Assembly: GCA_021824635.1 (NCBI GenBank)
Contig: JAKAKD010000093.1
Coordinates: forward strand, 1-39,169
Length of the DNA: 39,169 nt
Origin: Bacteroidota bacterium
GTDB lineage: Bacteria; Bacteroidota; Ignavibacteria; Ignavibacteriales; Melioribacteraceae
Direction: 5' to 3'
Part shown: piece by piece, positions 9,701-18,295 of the stretch
Numbering within the stretch: position 1 is the stretch's first letter
Layout: each line of letters starts with the position of its first letter
Notes under the pieces: model-generated
Seen by the model: the letters and a program-made list of their open reading frames with translations, nothing else
Databases searched by the model: none
What the model was told of the DNA's origin: nothing
Program-made: the position numbers and the translations under genes

Positions 9701-10353
9701 TTTTTTACTCCGCTCTTTGGATTGTAAGAAGGACATAAATCCGCCAGCACGCAAATATTGCATTGCGGGCGACGTGCAAAACAAACATTTCTTCCGTGAG
9801 TAGCAAGCCAGTGCGATGAATTGATCCAGTAACTTTCCGGTAATAATTCTTTCAAACGGAATTCAATTTTTTCAGGATCAGATGATTGAACAAAGCCAAG
9901 CAAATTAGATAACCGTTTAACATGTGTATCAACTGCAATTGAAGGAATGCCAAAAGCATTACCCGCAACAACAGAAGCAGTTTTTCTGCCGACACCGGAA
10001 AGTTTAGTAAGCGCATCAAAATCTTTTGGCACTTTGCCTTTATGTTTTTCAATCAGTTGTGCGCAGCAATTACGTATGCTCTTAGCTTTCTGCCTGTAGA
10101 ACCCGGTAGAAAAAATATCTTTTTCAAGTTCCGAACTCTCAACTTTTAGATAGTCTTCCGGTTTCTTGTATTTCTTAAAAAGATTTTTTGTTACAATGTT
10201 CACACGTTCGTCAGTACATTGTGCCGAAAGAATTGTGGATATTAATAATTGAAAGGGCGAGGCATAATCCAATGCCGGGCGAACTGCAGGATATTCTTTC
10301 CCTAAAAGGTCAAAAATCTTTTTCGCATATTTTTTTTCTGCCGGATCAATCAT
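9697..10353 (-). CDS. nth: Endonuclease III (DNA glycosylase/AP lyase)
   Basis: The protein has 218 residues, a normal length for the family. The helix-hairpin-helix LSGVGRKTA carries the lyase Lys124, and the catalytic Asp142 lies in AVDTHVKRLSN. The C-terminal iron-sulfur motif is complete: Cys191-X6-Cys198-X2-Cys201-X5-Cys207. It removes oxidised pyrimidines and nicks abasic sites in base-excision repair. Its start overlaps the end of the 2Fe-2S gene upstream by 8 nt and its stop overlaps the HD gene, so the three are probably co-transcribed. Confidence 0.96.
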   Translation of the reverse strand: MIDPAEKKYAKKIFDLLGKEYPAVRPALDYASPFQLLISTILSAQCTDERVNIVTKNLFKKYKKPEDYLKVESSELEKDIFSTGFYRQKAKSIRNCCAQLIEKHKGKVPKDFDALTKLSGVGRKTASVVAGNAFGIPSIAVDTHVKRLSNLLGFVQSSDPEKIEFRLKELLPESYWINSSHWLATHGRNVCFARRPQCNICVLADLCPSYNPKSGVKK

Positions 10354-10675
10354 CTCTTAAAAACTTCTTAATAAGCAATCTTTCAACCGGCTTGTCATTG
10401 ATTAAATGATTTTGAATTATCTCTTCAACATCTGCAACCTTGACTCCGCCGTACCAAACTTGTTCGGGAAAAACTACAATGCTAGGACCAAACGCGCAAG
10501 CATCTAAACAACCGGTGCCATTTGCACGCATTTTTTTATTTAGTCCCAATTCTTTCAACCGTTTCTTAAAAAGATCACGTATTTCTAACGAGCCTTTTTC
10601 GGAACAGCAGCCTCGCGGATCACCGGGATCTCTTTTGTTTTCACAGATAAAAATATGTTTTTCGTATCGTGACAT
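10346..10675 (-). CDS. Thioredoxin-fold (2Fe-2S) ferredoxin-like protein
   Basis: This is a 109-residue cytoplasmic protein with the cysteine pattern of the thioredoxin-like 2Fe-2S ferredoxins (NuoE/Shethna-like): Cys11 in HIFICENKRDPG, Cys23/Cys24 in GCCSEKG, Cys56 and Cys60 in GTGCLDACAFGP. The GP and YGGV segments after the second pair are also usual for the family. It would carry or exchange electrons, but a partner is not evident; the neighbours are nth, which itself has a 4Fe-4S cluster, and an HD hydrolase. It is the first gene of the three-gene overlapping set, and about 140 nt without a coding gene separates it from the tRNA-Glu remnant upstream. Confidence 0.85.
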   Translation of the reverse strand: MSRYEKHIFICENKRDPGDPRGCCSEKGSLEIRDLFKKRLKELGLNKKMRANGTGCLDACAFGPSIVVFPEQVWYGGVKVADVEEIIQNHLINDKPVERLLIKKFLRDD

Positions 10676-10758
10676 AACTTTAATTCATTGTGATAAATAC
10701 ATTAATCTATTTGCCGCTAATATTAAAACAAAAAAGGGAAACAAATAATTTCCCTAAG

Positions 10759-10819
10759 TGTAGCGCGTACGGGGGTCCTCCATAGGAGTCCCTTCGGGAG
10801 AACCCGTGATCTCCGCCTT
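10759..10819 (-). pseudogene. Displaced 3' half of tRNA-Glu with a 22-nt insertion
   Basis: Read on the minus strand, it reproduces the tRNA-Glu gene at 11090-11163 from the two A residues just 3' of the anticodon to beyond the discriminator base: 39 identical nt (intact counterpart 11088-11126). It is interrupted in the T-loop by 22 nt (10778-10799) that can form two small hairpins (CTCC-ATA-GGAG and TCCC-TTC-GGGA). It overlaps the last two bases of the GIY-YIG stop codon. It lacks the 5' half of the tRNA and cannot make a functional tRNA by itself. Confidence 0.85.
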
Positions 10820-11063
10820 ATTTTAGAATTATTCCATTCTCTTTTAACCAGTTATATCCATCAATAGACTTGAAAAATCTCTCCCTTTCAAAAGCTTCTT
10901 TCCTTGTAGAGAATTCTTCAAGATAGTGCAATTTATAAGGTCTATGCCCTTTTGTATACTTAACTTTTCCATTATTATGTTCTTTTAATCTACTCTCTAA
11001 GTCCTTTGTTGATCCATAGTAGTAAGTACCATCCTTAATACTTCTTAATATATAAGCAAACAT
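10818..11063 (-). CDS. Small GIY-YIG nuclease, inserted behind tRNA-Glu
   Basis: This is an 81-residue single-domain GIY-YIG protein (UvrC-N/UPF0213 type). The motif strands are AYILRS (residues 3-8) and TYYYGS (13-18), followed by the usual Arg25 and His29 of DLESRLKEHNNGK, then TKGHRPYKL and the helix KEAFERERFFKS with the candidate metal-binding Glu. The frame is open further upstream through the tRNA, but that part would be translated tRNA sequence, so the ATG at 11063 is chosen; AGGA lies about 11 nt before it. The gene is flanked by a direct repeat of the tRNA-Glu 3' half. It is either a domesticated repair-type nuclease or part of a mobile unit; the domain assignment is firm, the role is not. 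Confidence 0.85.
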   Translation of the reverse strand: MFAYILRSIKDGTYYYGSTKDLESRLKEHNNGKVKYTKGHRPYKLHYLEEFSTRKEAFERERFFKSIDGYNWLKENGIILK

Positions 11064-11089
11064 CAACAGAACAGTCCTTAAATAAAATG

Positions 11090-11163
11090 TAGCGCGTACG
11101 GGGGTCGAACCCGTGATCTCCGCCTTGAGAGGGCGGCGTCCTGGACCACTAGACGAACGCGCC
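11090..11163 (-). tRNA. tRNA-Glu (anticodon CTC)
   Basis: A 74-nt cloverleaf is readable on the minus strand: acceptor GGCGCGT pairing with ACGCGCT (the first pair is a G-U wobble), D-stem GTCT/GGAC, anticodon stem CCGCC/GGCGG with loop CTCTCAA (anticodon CTC at loop positions 3-5), T-stem ACGGG/CCCGT with loop TTCGACC. The sequence CGCCGCCCTCTCA is typical of bacterial tRNA-Glu. CCA is not encoded. The 3' part of the gene is repeated at 10759-10819. Confidence 0.95.
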
Positions 11164-11215
11164 ATTTGATTTTATGCTGTGCAAAAATAACTCAATGAGC
11201 GCAATAAACAAAAGA

Positions 11216-12757
11216 TTACTTGGAAGTTCGCAAAAACAGATCTTGGTATAAATTAAAAATTAGCTGATTATCAAAAGTTGGAATTTTCATCGAAACAAAT
11301 TCACCATGAACTAACTCATTGTTTGTCAAGAATTTTAGTTTGGTTTCAAAAAAATCTCTCCGCGTTATTAATAAACAATTTTTCAACAGATCACACATCC
11401 CGTGCTTTGCTGAAACGTCCAGTCCTTTGTAGTCTATTATAGCGTCATTGTTATAAAAATCCATTGTAAAAAATCGGATTTCGGGAAACCGTATTTGCAA
11501 TCCACGGGCAGCGAGATAAATAGTTGGATCCAAGAAGACGGTATTTGGTTTCTGTTTCATGATAAGATTTGAAAGTTCTTTTATCATCTGATCCTGGTGA
11601 TATATTCTTGAAGCAGACATCAGATATGAGGAGAAAGTTCTATCAACCCAAATTTCAGCTAAATTATTATTTCTTTTTTGAGGTGATAAAAGACTAACTA
11701 CTGGCAATTCTCTATAAGGACTTGCTACAAAAAACAAAATTTCAATTGCTATTATTAAATAGATGATTGTTTTATTTAACATTCCTCTTTCGAAAAATAT
11801 TCCGACAAATGCGTAAAGAGGGATTACAGAGATCAGAAAATAGCCCTTGTTATAGGTGAATAATATAAAGGTGAGCAATGATGGGACGAGCCACACAGCA
11901 AAAAGTAATATTAAATTTTTATCCGTTAGCATAGATGACAATACATTTGCTCTCTTAAACAGCAACGATAGTAGGATTATAAGTAAAGGAGTTAACACAA
12001 AAAAACAATAGGAAGAAAACTGGAAAATGTTTTGCATCAAATTAATATTAGGTAGCGGACTATTTGTTTTATATAACGAGATGTAGCCGTTCAAACCGCC
12101 TGCTGAATTTATCATAGGTAAGAACCAAACCAATAAAAAGAATATTCCAGCTAGATGAAATGCTGTAAACCTTTTCCAAGAAATTTCTTTAGAACTAATT
12201 TTCTGCCACCACAATAAAATGTAGAGTGGGAATAGGAGTAATCCGGATGTTTGTCTTACACCGCTTCCTAATGCAAGCAGAATTGGTGTGAGATAAATCG
12301 TATTTTTATTCATCCCTAATAAGACTAAAGAAGCGCTCAGAACTAAATCAAAAGAATAGATTTCCGTTGATGTCCCCTGAAACCAAACCAGCGGGTTGAA
12401 TATTATTAAGGTAGTAATATACAGAGCTGTGTTTTTCTTGAACCATTTCTCGAGTAAAATAAATGAGAGAACAGCACCAAACGATGAATAGAATGCACTC
12501 AAAAGAACCATCGTTAAATGGACATCTTTTATTATCAGATTAATAATGGTAATTAACTTTACATGCAAATAATAGCCAGGCAAATGCGGCCGTGTATTTT
12601 GAAGTGAGTATGAAATAGATCCTAAAGCTACCCCTACAGTATCACCGTCAAAAAAGTATTTTTCTGAGAAAATGATTCTGGAAATAAATGTTATGACAAA
12701 AATTAAGATGAAGAGCCATAACTTGTTGGGGAATATATGCTTTAGGTCAATTTTCAT
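11216..12757 (-). CDS. Polytopic membrane protein, GT-C (ArnT/PMT-like) glycosyltransferase
   Basis: The protein has 513 residues from the ATG at 12757 (MKIDLKHIFPNK); a reading frame 30 codons longer begins at a TTG and would put a basic, poorly conserved tail in front. About ten hydrophobic segments follow, for example LWLFILIFVITFISRIIF near the N-terminus. The first external loop has FFDGDTVGVALG, where GT-C enzymes place a catalytic acidic residue, then a HLPGYY segment. A soluble C-terminal part (about 390-513) follows the last membrane helix. GT-C enzymes move sugars from polyprenyl-phosphate donors to lipid or protein on the outer face of the inner membrane. The sugar, acceptor and even transferase activity are not shown by the sequence. 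It ends 53 nt before the tRNA gene. Confidence 0.6.
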   Translation of the reverse strand: MKIDLKHIFPNKLWLFILIFVITFISRIIFSEKYFFDGDTVGVALGSISYSLQNTRPHLPGYYLHVKLITIINLIIKDVHLTMVLLSAFYSSFGAVLSFILLEKWFKKNTALYITTLIIFNPLVWFQGTSTEIYSFDLVLSASLVLLGMNKNTIYLTPILLALGSGVRQTSGLLLFPLYILLWWQKISSKEISWKRFTAFHLAGIFFLLVWFLPMINSAGGLNGYISLYKTNSPLPNINLMQNIFQFSSYCFFVLTPLLIILLSLLFKRANVLSSMLTDKNLILLFAVWLVPSLLTFILFTYNKGYFLISVIPLYAFVGIFFERGMLNKTIIYLIIAIEILFFVASPYRELPVVSLLSPQKRNNNLAEIWVDRTFSSYLMSASRIYHQDQMIKELSNLIMKQKPNTVFLDPTIYLAARGLQIRFPEIRFFTMDFYNNDAIIDYKGLDVSAKHGMCDLLKNCLLITRRDFFETKLKFLTNNELVHGEFVSMKIPTFDNQLIFNLYQDLFLRTSK

Positions 12758-13185
12758 TTTTCTGTACACTAATGAAAAATACAATTCGAATTTAAGGAAA
12801 ATTTGTTGATTTACTATTTTCGTGAGTAAATAATTCTGGTTATTCAACTGCGGGCGTTTTTTACGATATTATATAGAAAAAGAATGGCAATTTTAGTTTA
12901 TTCTTTAATTCAACCAACTAAAATTATCAGCATTCTTTGTTTGGTCACTTTCTTCTTTATATACGTGGCAAAACTTTGTAACTTACAATTGCAAAGAGCG
13001 TGTGATAAATTTTTTCATAATTAATTTGAAAGAGATTTTAATAGTAGTATTTGGGAGAAAAAATGGTATTAAATTATAAATTATCTTCATTGTTCTCCAT
13101 GTTGCAATACTAACACCATCCTTTCAAAAAACTGTATTTATTCACAGCTAAATAAAAATTAATAAATCTTTTAAGGCTGACTTTC
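12758..13185. other. Intergenic region between divergent genes; weak promoter signal and a 16-codon ORF
   Basis: This AT-rich spacer separates the minus-strand membrane protein from the plus-strand kinase. A possible Bacteroidota-type promoter for the kinase is TTTG at 13025-13028 and TAGTATTTG at 13045-13053, close to but not matching the TAnnTTTG consensus. At 13063-13113 there is an ATG-started 16-codon frame (MVLNYKLSSLFSMLQY) with GGGAG 5 nt before it. It may be a leader peptide or chance. Nothing else was recognised. Confidence 0.3.
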
Positions 13186-16100
13186 ATGAGAAAGGACTCA
13201 AGAGCTACAGTTATAAAGAAATGGCATATCATTGCCTTATCCACAGCATTAAGCATCCTAATCACAATTGGTGCGTATTTTTATTTTTCCTACGAAGAAC
13301 GGACGATACATTATGAAAAACAAAATGAGTTGAAAGCAATTGCTGAACTTAAAATTTCTCAAATTTCCAACTGGAATAGAGAAATATTATCCGATGCAAA
13401 TATGCTTTCCAGAAGTCCCTTCTTTATTCAAGGAATAGAAAATTGGATCAGTTCTAAGCCAAGTTCTTCTGTAAAGTCGGAAATATTGAAAATATTAGGT
13501 CTGATAAATTCGGAATCTATTTACAGCGATGTTATAATTACAGACGCCAAAGGTAAATTGCTCATTTCTTTGAACCCGAAGCTTCAACAAATAGATTTAC
13601 TCACACAGAAATTTATTTTAAAAGCATTAGAAGAAAAAAAAATACTCAGTACAGATTTGTACCAGTGCCCGCCGCATAATGAAATTCATCTTGATTACAT
13701 TGTTCCGATAACCGGCAAAAATAATCTAGTAATTGCCTCTTTAATTTTACGAGTTAATCCAGATACTTATTTGTATCCCTTAATCAATGAATGGCCTACG
13801 CAAAGTAAAACTTCAGAGACTATGATTATAAGAAAAGACGGCGACAGCGTCTTATATTTGAATGAACTTACTCATCAGAAAAACACTGCTTTGAAATTAC
13901 GGATCCCGCTAACAAGAAAGGACGTTCCGGCTGTAAAAGCCGCGCTTGGTTTCAACGGAATTTTTGAAGGCACAAGTTACCGCGGCACAAAGGTATTGTC
14001 TTACATAAGTCAAATAGAAGATACTCCATGGATTATGATAGCTCAAGAAGATGACAGTGAAATTTATGCAGGTCTCCATTTTAGAGAAATAGTAATTATT
14101 TCGTTCACTCTCCTTCTCATAGTAACTATAAGTGTTGGACTTATATGGTATTATCATTACCGCCAAAGAAATATTTACAGAGAACTTTTTGTCAAAGAAA
14201 AAGAACTGCGTGAATATCACGAGGAATTTAGAACTATCCTTTACAGTATCGGAGACGGTGTAATTACAACCGATATGGAGGGCAATGTTAAACAAATGAA
14301 CCCTGTTGCCGAAGAACTTACCGGGTGGAACGAAACTGAAGCAAACGGTAAACGCATAGAAGAGATTTTCAAGATTATCACTGAAGTAACAAGAGTTAAA
14401 GTAGAAAATCCTGTTCATAAAGTTTTAGAAGAAGGAGTTATTGTCGGACTCGCAAATCATACACTCTTAATTTCCAAAGACGGAAAAGAAATTCCTATTG
14501 CAGATAGCGGGGCGCCGATACGCAACGAGCAAGGTGAAATTGAAGGCGTTGTGCTTGTCTTTCACGATGTAAGTAGAGAGCGCGATACTCAAAAATTGCT
14601 CGACACACGTTTAAGACTGTTTGAATTTTCTTCTTCTCATTCTCTTGAAGAATTGCTTACCAAAATGTTAGACGAAGTTGAAAAATTTACAAAGAGTTCA
14701 ATCAGCTTTTACCATTTTGTTGATTCCGACAAAAATACTCTTTCACTTCAAGCATGGTCTACACGCACAACGAAAGAATTCTGCAAAGCTGAAGGAAAGG
14801 GGCTACACTATAACATAAATGAAGCCGGCGTGTGGGTAGATTGTATCCGTCTTCGCAAACCTATAATTTATAATGATTATGAATCGGTAAAAAATAAAAA
14901 AGGACTGCCTGAAGGGCACTCTCCCTTAATCCGCGAGCTGGTGGTTCCTATTTTCCGCAATGATACTGTGGTTGCAATTCTTGGCGTCGGTAATAAATCA
15001 ACGGATTACACCGAAAAGGATATTGAGATTGCTACTTACCTGGCAGATGTTGTGTGGGAAATTGTAGAAAAAAAGAAAACCGATGAATTGCGCGAGAAGA
15101 GTGAAGCCCGGTTGGTCCGCGCCGAGCTTGCATCCAAAGCAGGCAACTGGGAACTCCACCTTGATACCAAAATGATGATCGCTTCAGAAGGTGCGGCAAA
15201 AATTTTCGGCGTTGATTGGAAGGAGATGAATTATGAAGTTGTTAAAAAAGTTCCGCTACCGGAATACCGTTCATTAATGGATACCGCGATTAAAAACTTG
15301 ATTGAGAAAAATGAAGCTTATGATATCGAATACAAAATTAGAACTGTTGATACAGGCGAGATCAAAGACATTCATTCGGTCGCGCATTATGATAAAGAAA
15401 ACAAAATTCTCTTCGGCGTTATTCAAGATATTACAGAAAGGAAAAAAGCTGAGACCGCACTTGTTGATAGTGAAGAAAAAATGCGTACGATTGTTGAAGG
15501 AACTCCATATCTTTTCTTTTACACACAAGACAATAATGCCAATATTACTTACATTTCTCCTTCAATCGAAAAAATAACCGGGTATACAGTTGATCAATGG
15601 CTCGGTCAAAAACATTGGTTTGTCACAGATTCGGGAATCAATAAGCTTGCAAAAGAAAAAACCCACGCTCATCTCCGGGGTGAATCAGTTAAAGAAACCA
15701 TATTTATCGAAATTACTCACGCTAACGGCAATAATATTCTGCTAGAAGTTTATGAAAATCCGATTATAAAAGAGAACAAAGTTGTTGGACTTCAAGGCAT
15801 TGCCCGCGATATAACAGAACAGAGAAAACTCGAGCAAGAACGTTTTCAATTGTTGAGCATTTTAGAAAACAGTTTAAACGAAATTTATGTTTTTGATTCC
15901 TCTACACTCAAGTTTGAATACGCTAATCACGGTGCTCTTCAAAATATCGGCTATACTCTGGAAGAGATGAAAAACTTAACTCCCGTTGATATCCAACCGG
16001 AATACAACAATGAAACTTTTAGACAAGCAATCGAACCGTTAATAAATGCTCAGCAAGAAAAATTAGTTCTCGAAACAATACATAAAAGAAAAGACGGAAC

Positions 16101-17991
16101 AAATTATCCGGTGGAAATTCATTTGCAATTGCATAAGCTGGAAAATAAAAGCGTCTTCTTTGCAATAATAAATGATATAACCGAACGCAAAAAAACAGAG
16201 AACGCGCTGAAAGAGAGAGAAGCTTTCTTAAACAATCTTCTTACAACAATGCCCATACCTGTTTTCTATAAAGACACTAACGGGAATTACATTGACGCTA
16301 ATACCGCTTTTACTTCCCTCTTCGGTTATTCGAAAGAACAGTTAATCGGTAAAAGTATTTTTGACCTTTATCCAAAGGAATTGGCTGAAGTTTATTTCGC
16401 AAAAGATAAAGAACTTTTTGAAAATCCCGGTGATATTCAAATCTATGAGTCACGCTTATTGAGTGCTAATGGTGAACACCATGACGTAGTATTCCATAAA
16501 GCGGTATTTAGAAATGACAAAGGAGAAATATCCGGTTTAATTGGTGCTGCCTTAGACGTTACCGAACGCAAACACGCTGAAGAAGCGCTGCGCAAAAGTG
16601 AAGAAAGACACCGTACAACTCTATACAGTATTGGCGATGGCGTTATTGCTACCAGTAACCGCGGTTTCATAAACCAAATGAATCCTATTGCAGAAAGTTT
16701 AACGGGCTGGAGCGAGCAAGAAGCCAGGAACAAACCGCTTGAAGAAATTTTTACGATCGTTAATGAAACAACCCGGAGTTCCGTTGAGAATCCCGTGCAC
16801 AAGGTCTTGAAAGAAGGCAAAATTGTCGGACTTGCTAATCATACTCTTCTAATTTCAAAAGACGGAACAGAGATTCCTATAGCAGATAGCGGCGCCCCGA
16901 TTAGAAATGAAAATGGTGATATTGACGGCGTTGTACTTGTATTCCGCGATCAATTAAAAGAAAGAGCAGCGCAAAAAATTCTGGAAGAAAGCGAGGCGCA
17001 GTTAAAACAATCCCAGCGTGTGGCGCGTATCGGCTATTATATTTTTGATATTACTGCCGACACATGGTCGAGTTCCGAAATGCTGGATGAGCTTTTTGGC
17101 ATTGATAAAAATTATAAACGCAATACCGAAGGCTGGTTGAATCTTATACACCCCGATCACCGGGAGGAAATGACGGCTTATCTAACAAATCATATTCTCC
17201 AGGAGAAAAAAGAGTTTAACAAAGAGTATAAAATTTTAAGAAAGCGTGATAATGCAGTGTTCTGGGTCTATGGACTCGGAAGTCTGGAACTTGATAAGAA
17301 CGGCAGCCCGGTAAAAATGTTCGGAACTATTCAAGATGTAACTGAACGTATTGAAGCGCAAAACACAATCAAGAATTCGCTGAAAGAAAAAGAAATTCTC
17401 CTTAAAGAAATTCACCACCGTGTTAAAAATAATTTCCAAAGGATTATTAGTTTAATTGCTTTGCAGACTGAACTCATCAATGACCAGAAGGTTCTGGATA
17501 TATTTGAGGATCTGCAAAATCGTCTAAGGACAATGTCTTTAATTCACGAATTGATGTACGGCACGGGCGATTTTGTTGGTGTTGATGTTAAAGACTATAT
17601 AACAAGACTCACGAATTATTTAGTCAAAACATATTCTTCTTCGGGCAACGTAAAATTAAATTTGGATTTGGAAAGTCACAGTCTCGATTTAGAAACTATT
17701 ATTCCGTGCGGATTAATTGCAAACGAAATAGTTACAAATTCTCTTAAATATGCTTTCCCAAATGATGCGGAAGGCACTGTTAATATTTCATTCAAAAAGA
17801 AAAACGGTGATTTTTGCCTCGAATTTTTCGACAATGGAATAGGCATAAAGAACAAAATTGACTTTGAAAATATAAATTCGCTCGGCATGAGGTTGATTGA
17901 CCTTCTTACAAAACAATTAAGAGGCACGCTGGAAGTTATTCAACCGGATAATGGTTTGCAGTTCATTATAAAGTTCAAAGGAGAAAACTAA
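13186..17991 (+). CDS. Membrane sensor histidine kinase: Cache-like sensor, GAF, seven PAS, HisKA_2
   Basis: The protein has 1601 residues. A membrane helix (about 14-34) and a second (about 302-326) flank a periplasmic sensor of Cache type. Then come PAS (about 347-465), GAF (475-630), and PAS domains starting near 641, 762, 886, 1010, 1138 and 1265. The catalytic part starts with the HisKA_2/HWE-type box LLKEIHHRVKNNFQRI (phospho-acceptor His1410 or 1411) and ends with an ATPase domain (N-box NEIVTNSLKYAF, G-box DNGIGIKN). The PAS at 347 and the one at 1138 are very alike, both carrying GLANHTLLISKDG and EIPIADSGAPIRNE. There is no receiver domain, so its phosphate must go to another protein; the next gene begins with a receiver. 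The signal it senses is unknown. Confidence 0.92.
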   Translation: MRKDSRATVIKKWHIIALSTALSILITIGAYFYFSYEERTIHYEKQNELKAIAELKISQISNWNREILSDANMLSRSPFFIQGIENWISSKPSSSVKSEILKILGLINSESIYSDVIITDAKGKLLISLNPKLQQIDLLTQKFILKALEEKKILSTDLYQCPPHNEIHLDYIVPITGKNNLVIASLILRVNPDTYLYPLINEWPTQSKTSETMIIRKDGDSVLYLNELTHQKNTALKLRIPLTRKDVPAVKAALGFNGIFEGTSYRGTKVLSYISQIEDTPWIMIAQEDDSEIYAGLHFREIVIISFTLLLIVTISVGLIWYYHYRQRNIYRELFVKEKELREYHEEFRTILYSIGDGVITTDMEGNVKQMNPVAEELTGWNETEANGKRIEEIFKIITEVTRVKVENPVHKVLEEGVIVGLANHTLLISKDGKEIPIADSGAPIRNEQGEIEGVVLVFHDVSRERDTQKLLDTRLRLFEFSSSHSLEELLTKMLDEVEKFTKSSISFYHFVDSDKNTLSLQAWSTRTTKEFCKAEGKGLHYNINEAGVWVDCIRLRKPIIYNDYESVKNKKGLPEGHSPLIRELVVPIFRNDTVVAILGVGNKSTDYTEKDIEIATYLADVVWEIVEKKKTDELREKSEARLVRAELASKAGNWELHLDTKMMIASEGAAKIFGVDWKEMNYEVVKKVPLPEYRSLMDTAIKNLIEKNEAYDIEYKIRTVDTGEIKDIHSVAHYDKENKILFGVIQDITERKKAETALVDSEEKMRTIVEGTPYLFFYTQDNNANITYISPSIEKITGYTVDQWLGQKHWFVTDSGINKLAKEKTHAHLRGESVKETIFIEITHANGNNILLEVYENPIIKENKVVGLQGIARDITEQRKLEQERFQLLSILENSLNEIYVFDSSTLKFEYANHGALQNIGYTLEEMKNLTPVDIQPEYNNETFRQAIEPLINAQQEKLVLETIHKRKDGTNYPVEIHLQLHKLENKSVFFAIINDITERKKTENALKEREAFLNNLLTTMPIPVFYKDTNGNYIDANTAFTSLFGYSKEQLIGKSIFDLYPKELAEVYFAKDKELFENPGDIQIYESRLLSANGEHHDVVFHKAVFRNDKGEISGLIGAALDVTERKHAEEALRKSEERHRTTLYSIGDGVIATSNRGFINQMNPIAESLTGWSEQEARNKPLEEIFTIVNETTRSSVENPVHKVLKEGKIVGLANHTLLISKDGTEIPIADSGAPIRNENGDIDGVVLVFRDQLKERAAQKILEESEAQLKQSQRVARIGYYIFDITADTWSSSEMLDELFGIDKNYKRNTEGWLNLIHPDHREEMTAYLTNHILQEKKEFNKEYKILRKRDNAVFWVYGLGSLELDKNGSPVKMFGTIQDVTERIEAQNTIKNSLKEKEILLKEIHHRVKNNFQRIISLIALQTELINDQKVLDIFEDLQNRLRTMSLIHELMYGTGDFVGVDVKDYITRLTNYLVKTYSSSGNVKLNLDLESHSLDLETIIPCGLIANEIVTNSLKYAFPNDAEGTVNISFKKKNGDFCLEFFDNGIGIKNKIDFENINSLGMRLIDLLTKQLRGTLEVIQPDNGLQFIIKFKGEN

Positions 17992-18023
17992 ATTGGAGAA
18001 CCAAAGCAATTAAAAAAAAATTT

Positions 18024-18285
18024 TGTTTAACAAACCCGTTGTATGGCTTAACAATTGGCTGTACCAGCATAAATTTAGAAATCAATTGTCCCTACGGGAC
18101 AATCTGGAAATTGGTTAAGCATATAATCGTCTCGTTAGGGATGAAATATTTATATTGTCCCTACGGGACAATCCGGAAAAGTTATAAAGGATCCGTAGGA
18201 GCCAGATATTTATAGCTTAGAGACGATATGTTTATTGATTGCACAAAAAAATAACCGTCGCGTAGAGACGGAATATTCATTGGAG
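18024..18285. repeat. Cluster of palindromic repeats between two kinase genes
   Basis: The 301-nt gap is filled with repeat units. A perfect palindrome ATTGTCCCTACGGGACAAT occurs at 18085-18103 and 18154-18172. Between and after these are four degenerate units of the form CGT-n-AG-G-n-ATATTTAT-n-G, starting near 18132, 18193, 18214 and 18259. The left end carries AACCCGTTGTATG, which resembles the end of the element at 27157-27310. No gene is seen here. Confidence 0.75.
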
Positions 18286-18295
18286 AGATGAATTG
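18282..18295 (+). promoter_or_regulatory. Ribosome-binding site deciding a TTG start
   Basis: GGAGAG at 18282-18287 stands 5 nt before the TTG at 18293. The only nearby ATG (18288) is out of frame and opens a different reading frame. The receiver domain begins within ten residues of the TTG, so no later start is credible. Confidence 0.7.

Noticed and set aside
11064..11165. N-terminal extension of the GIY-YIG frame
   Set aside because: The extra 34 codons are tRNA-Glu sequence read as protein.
18024..18285. CRISPR array
   Set aside because: The repeats are palindromic, irregularly spaced and degenerate, spacers are not of uniform size, and no cas genes are present.
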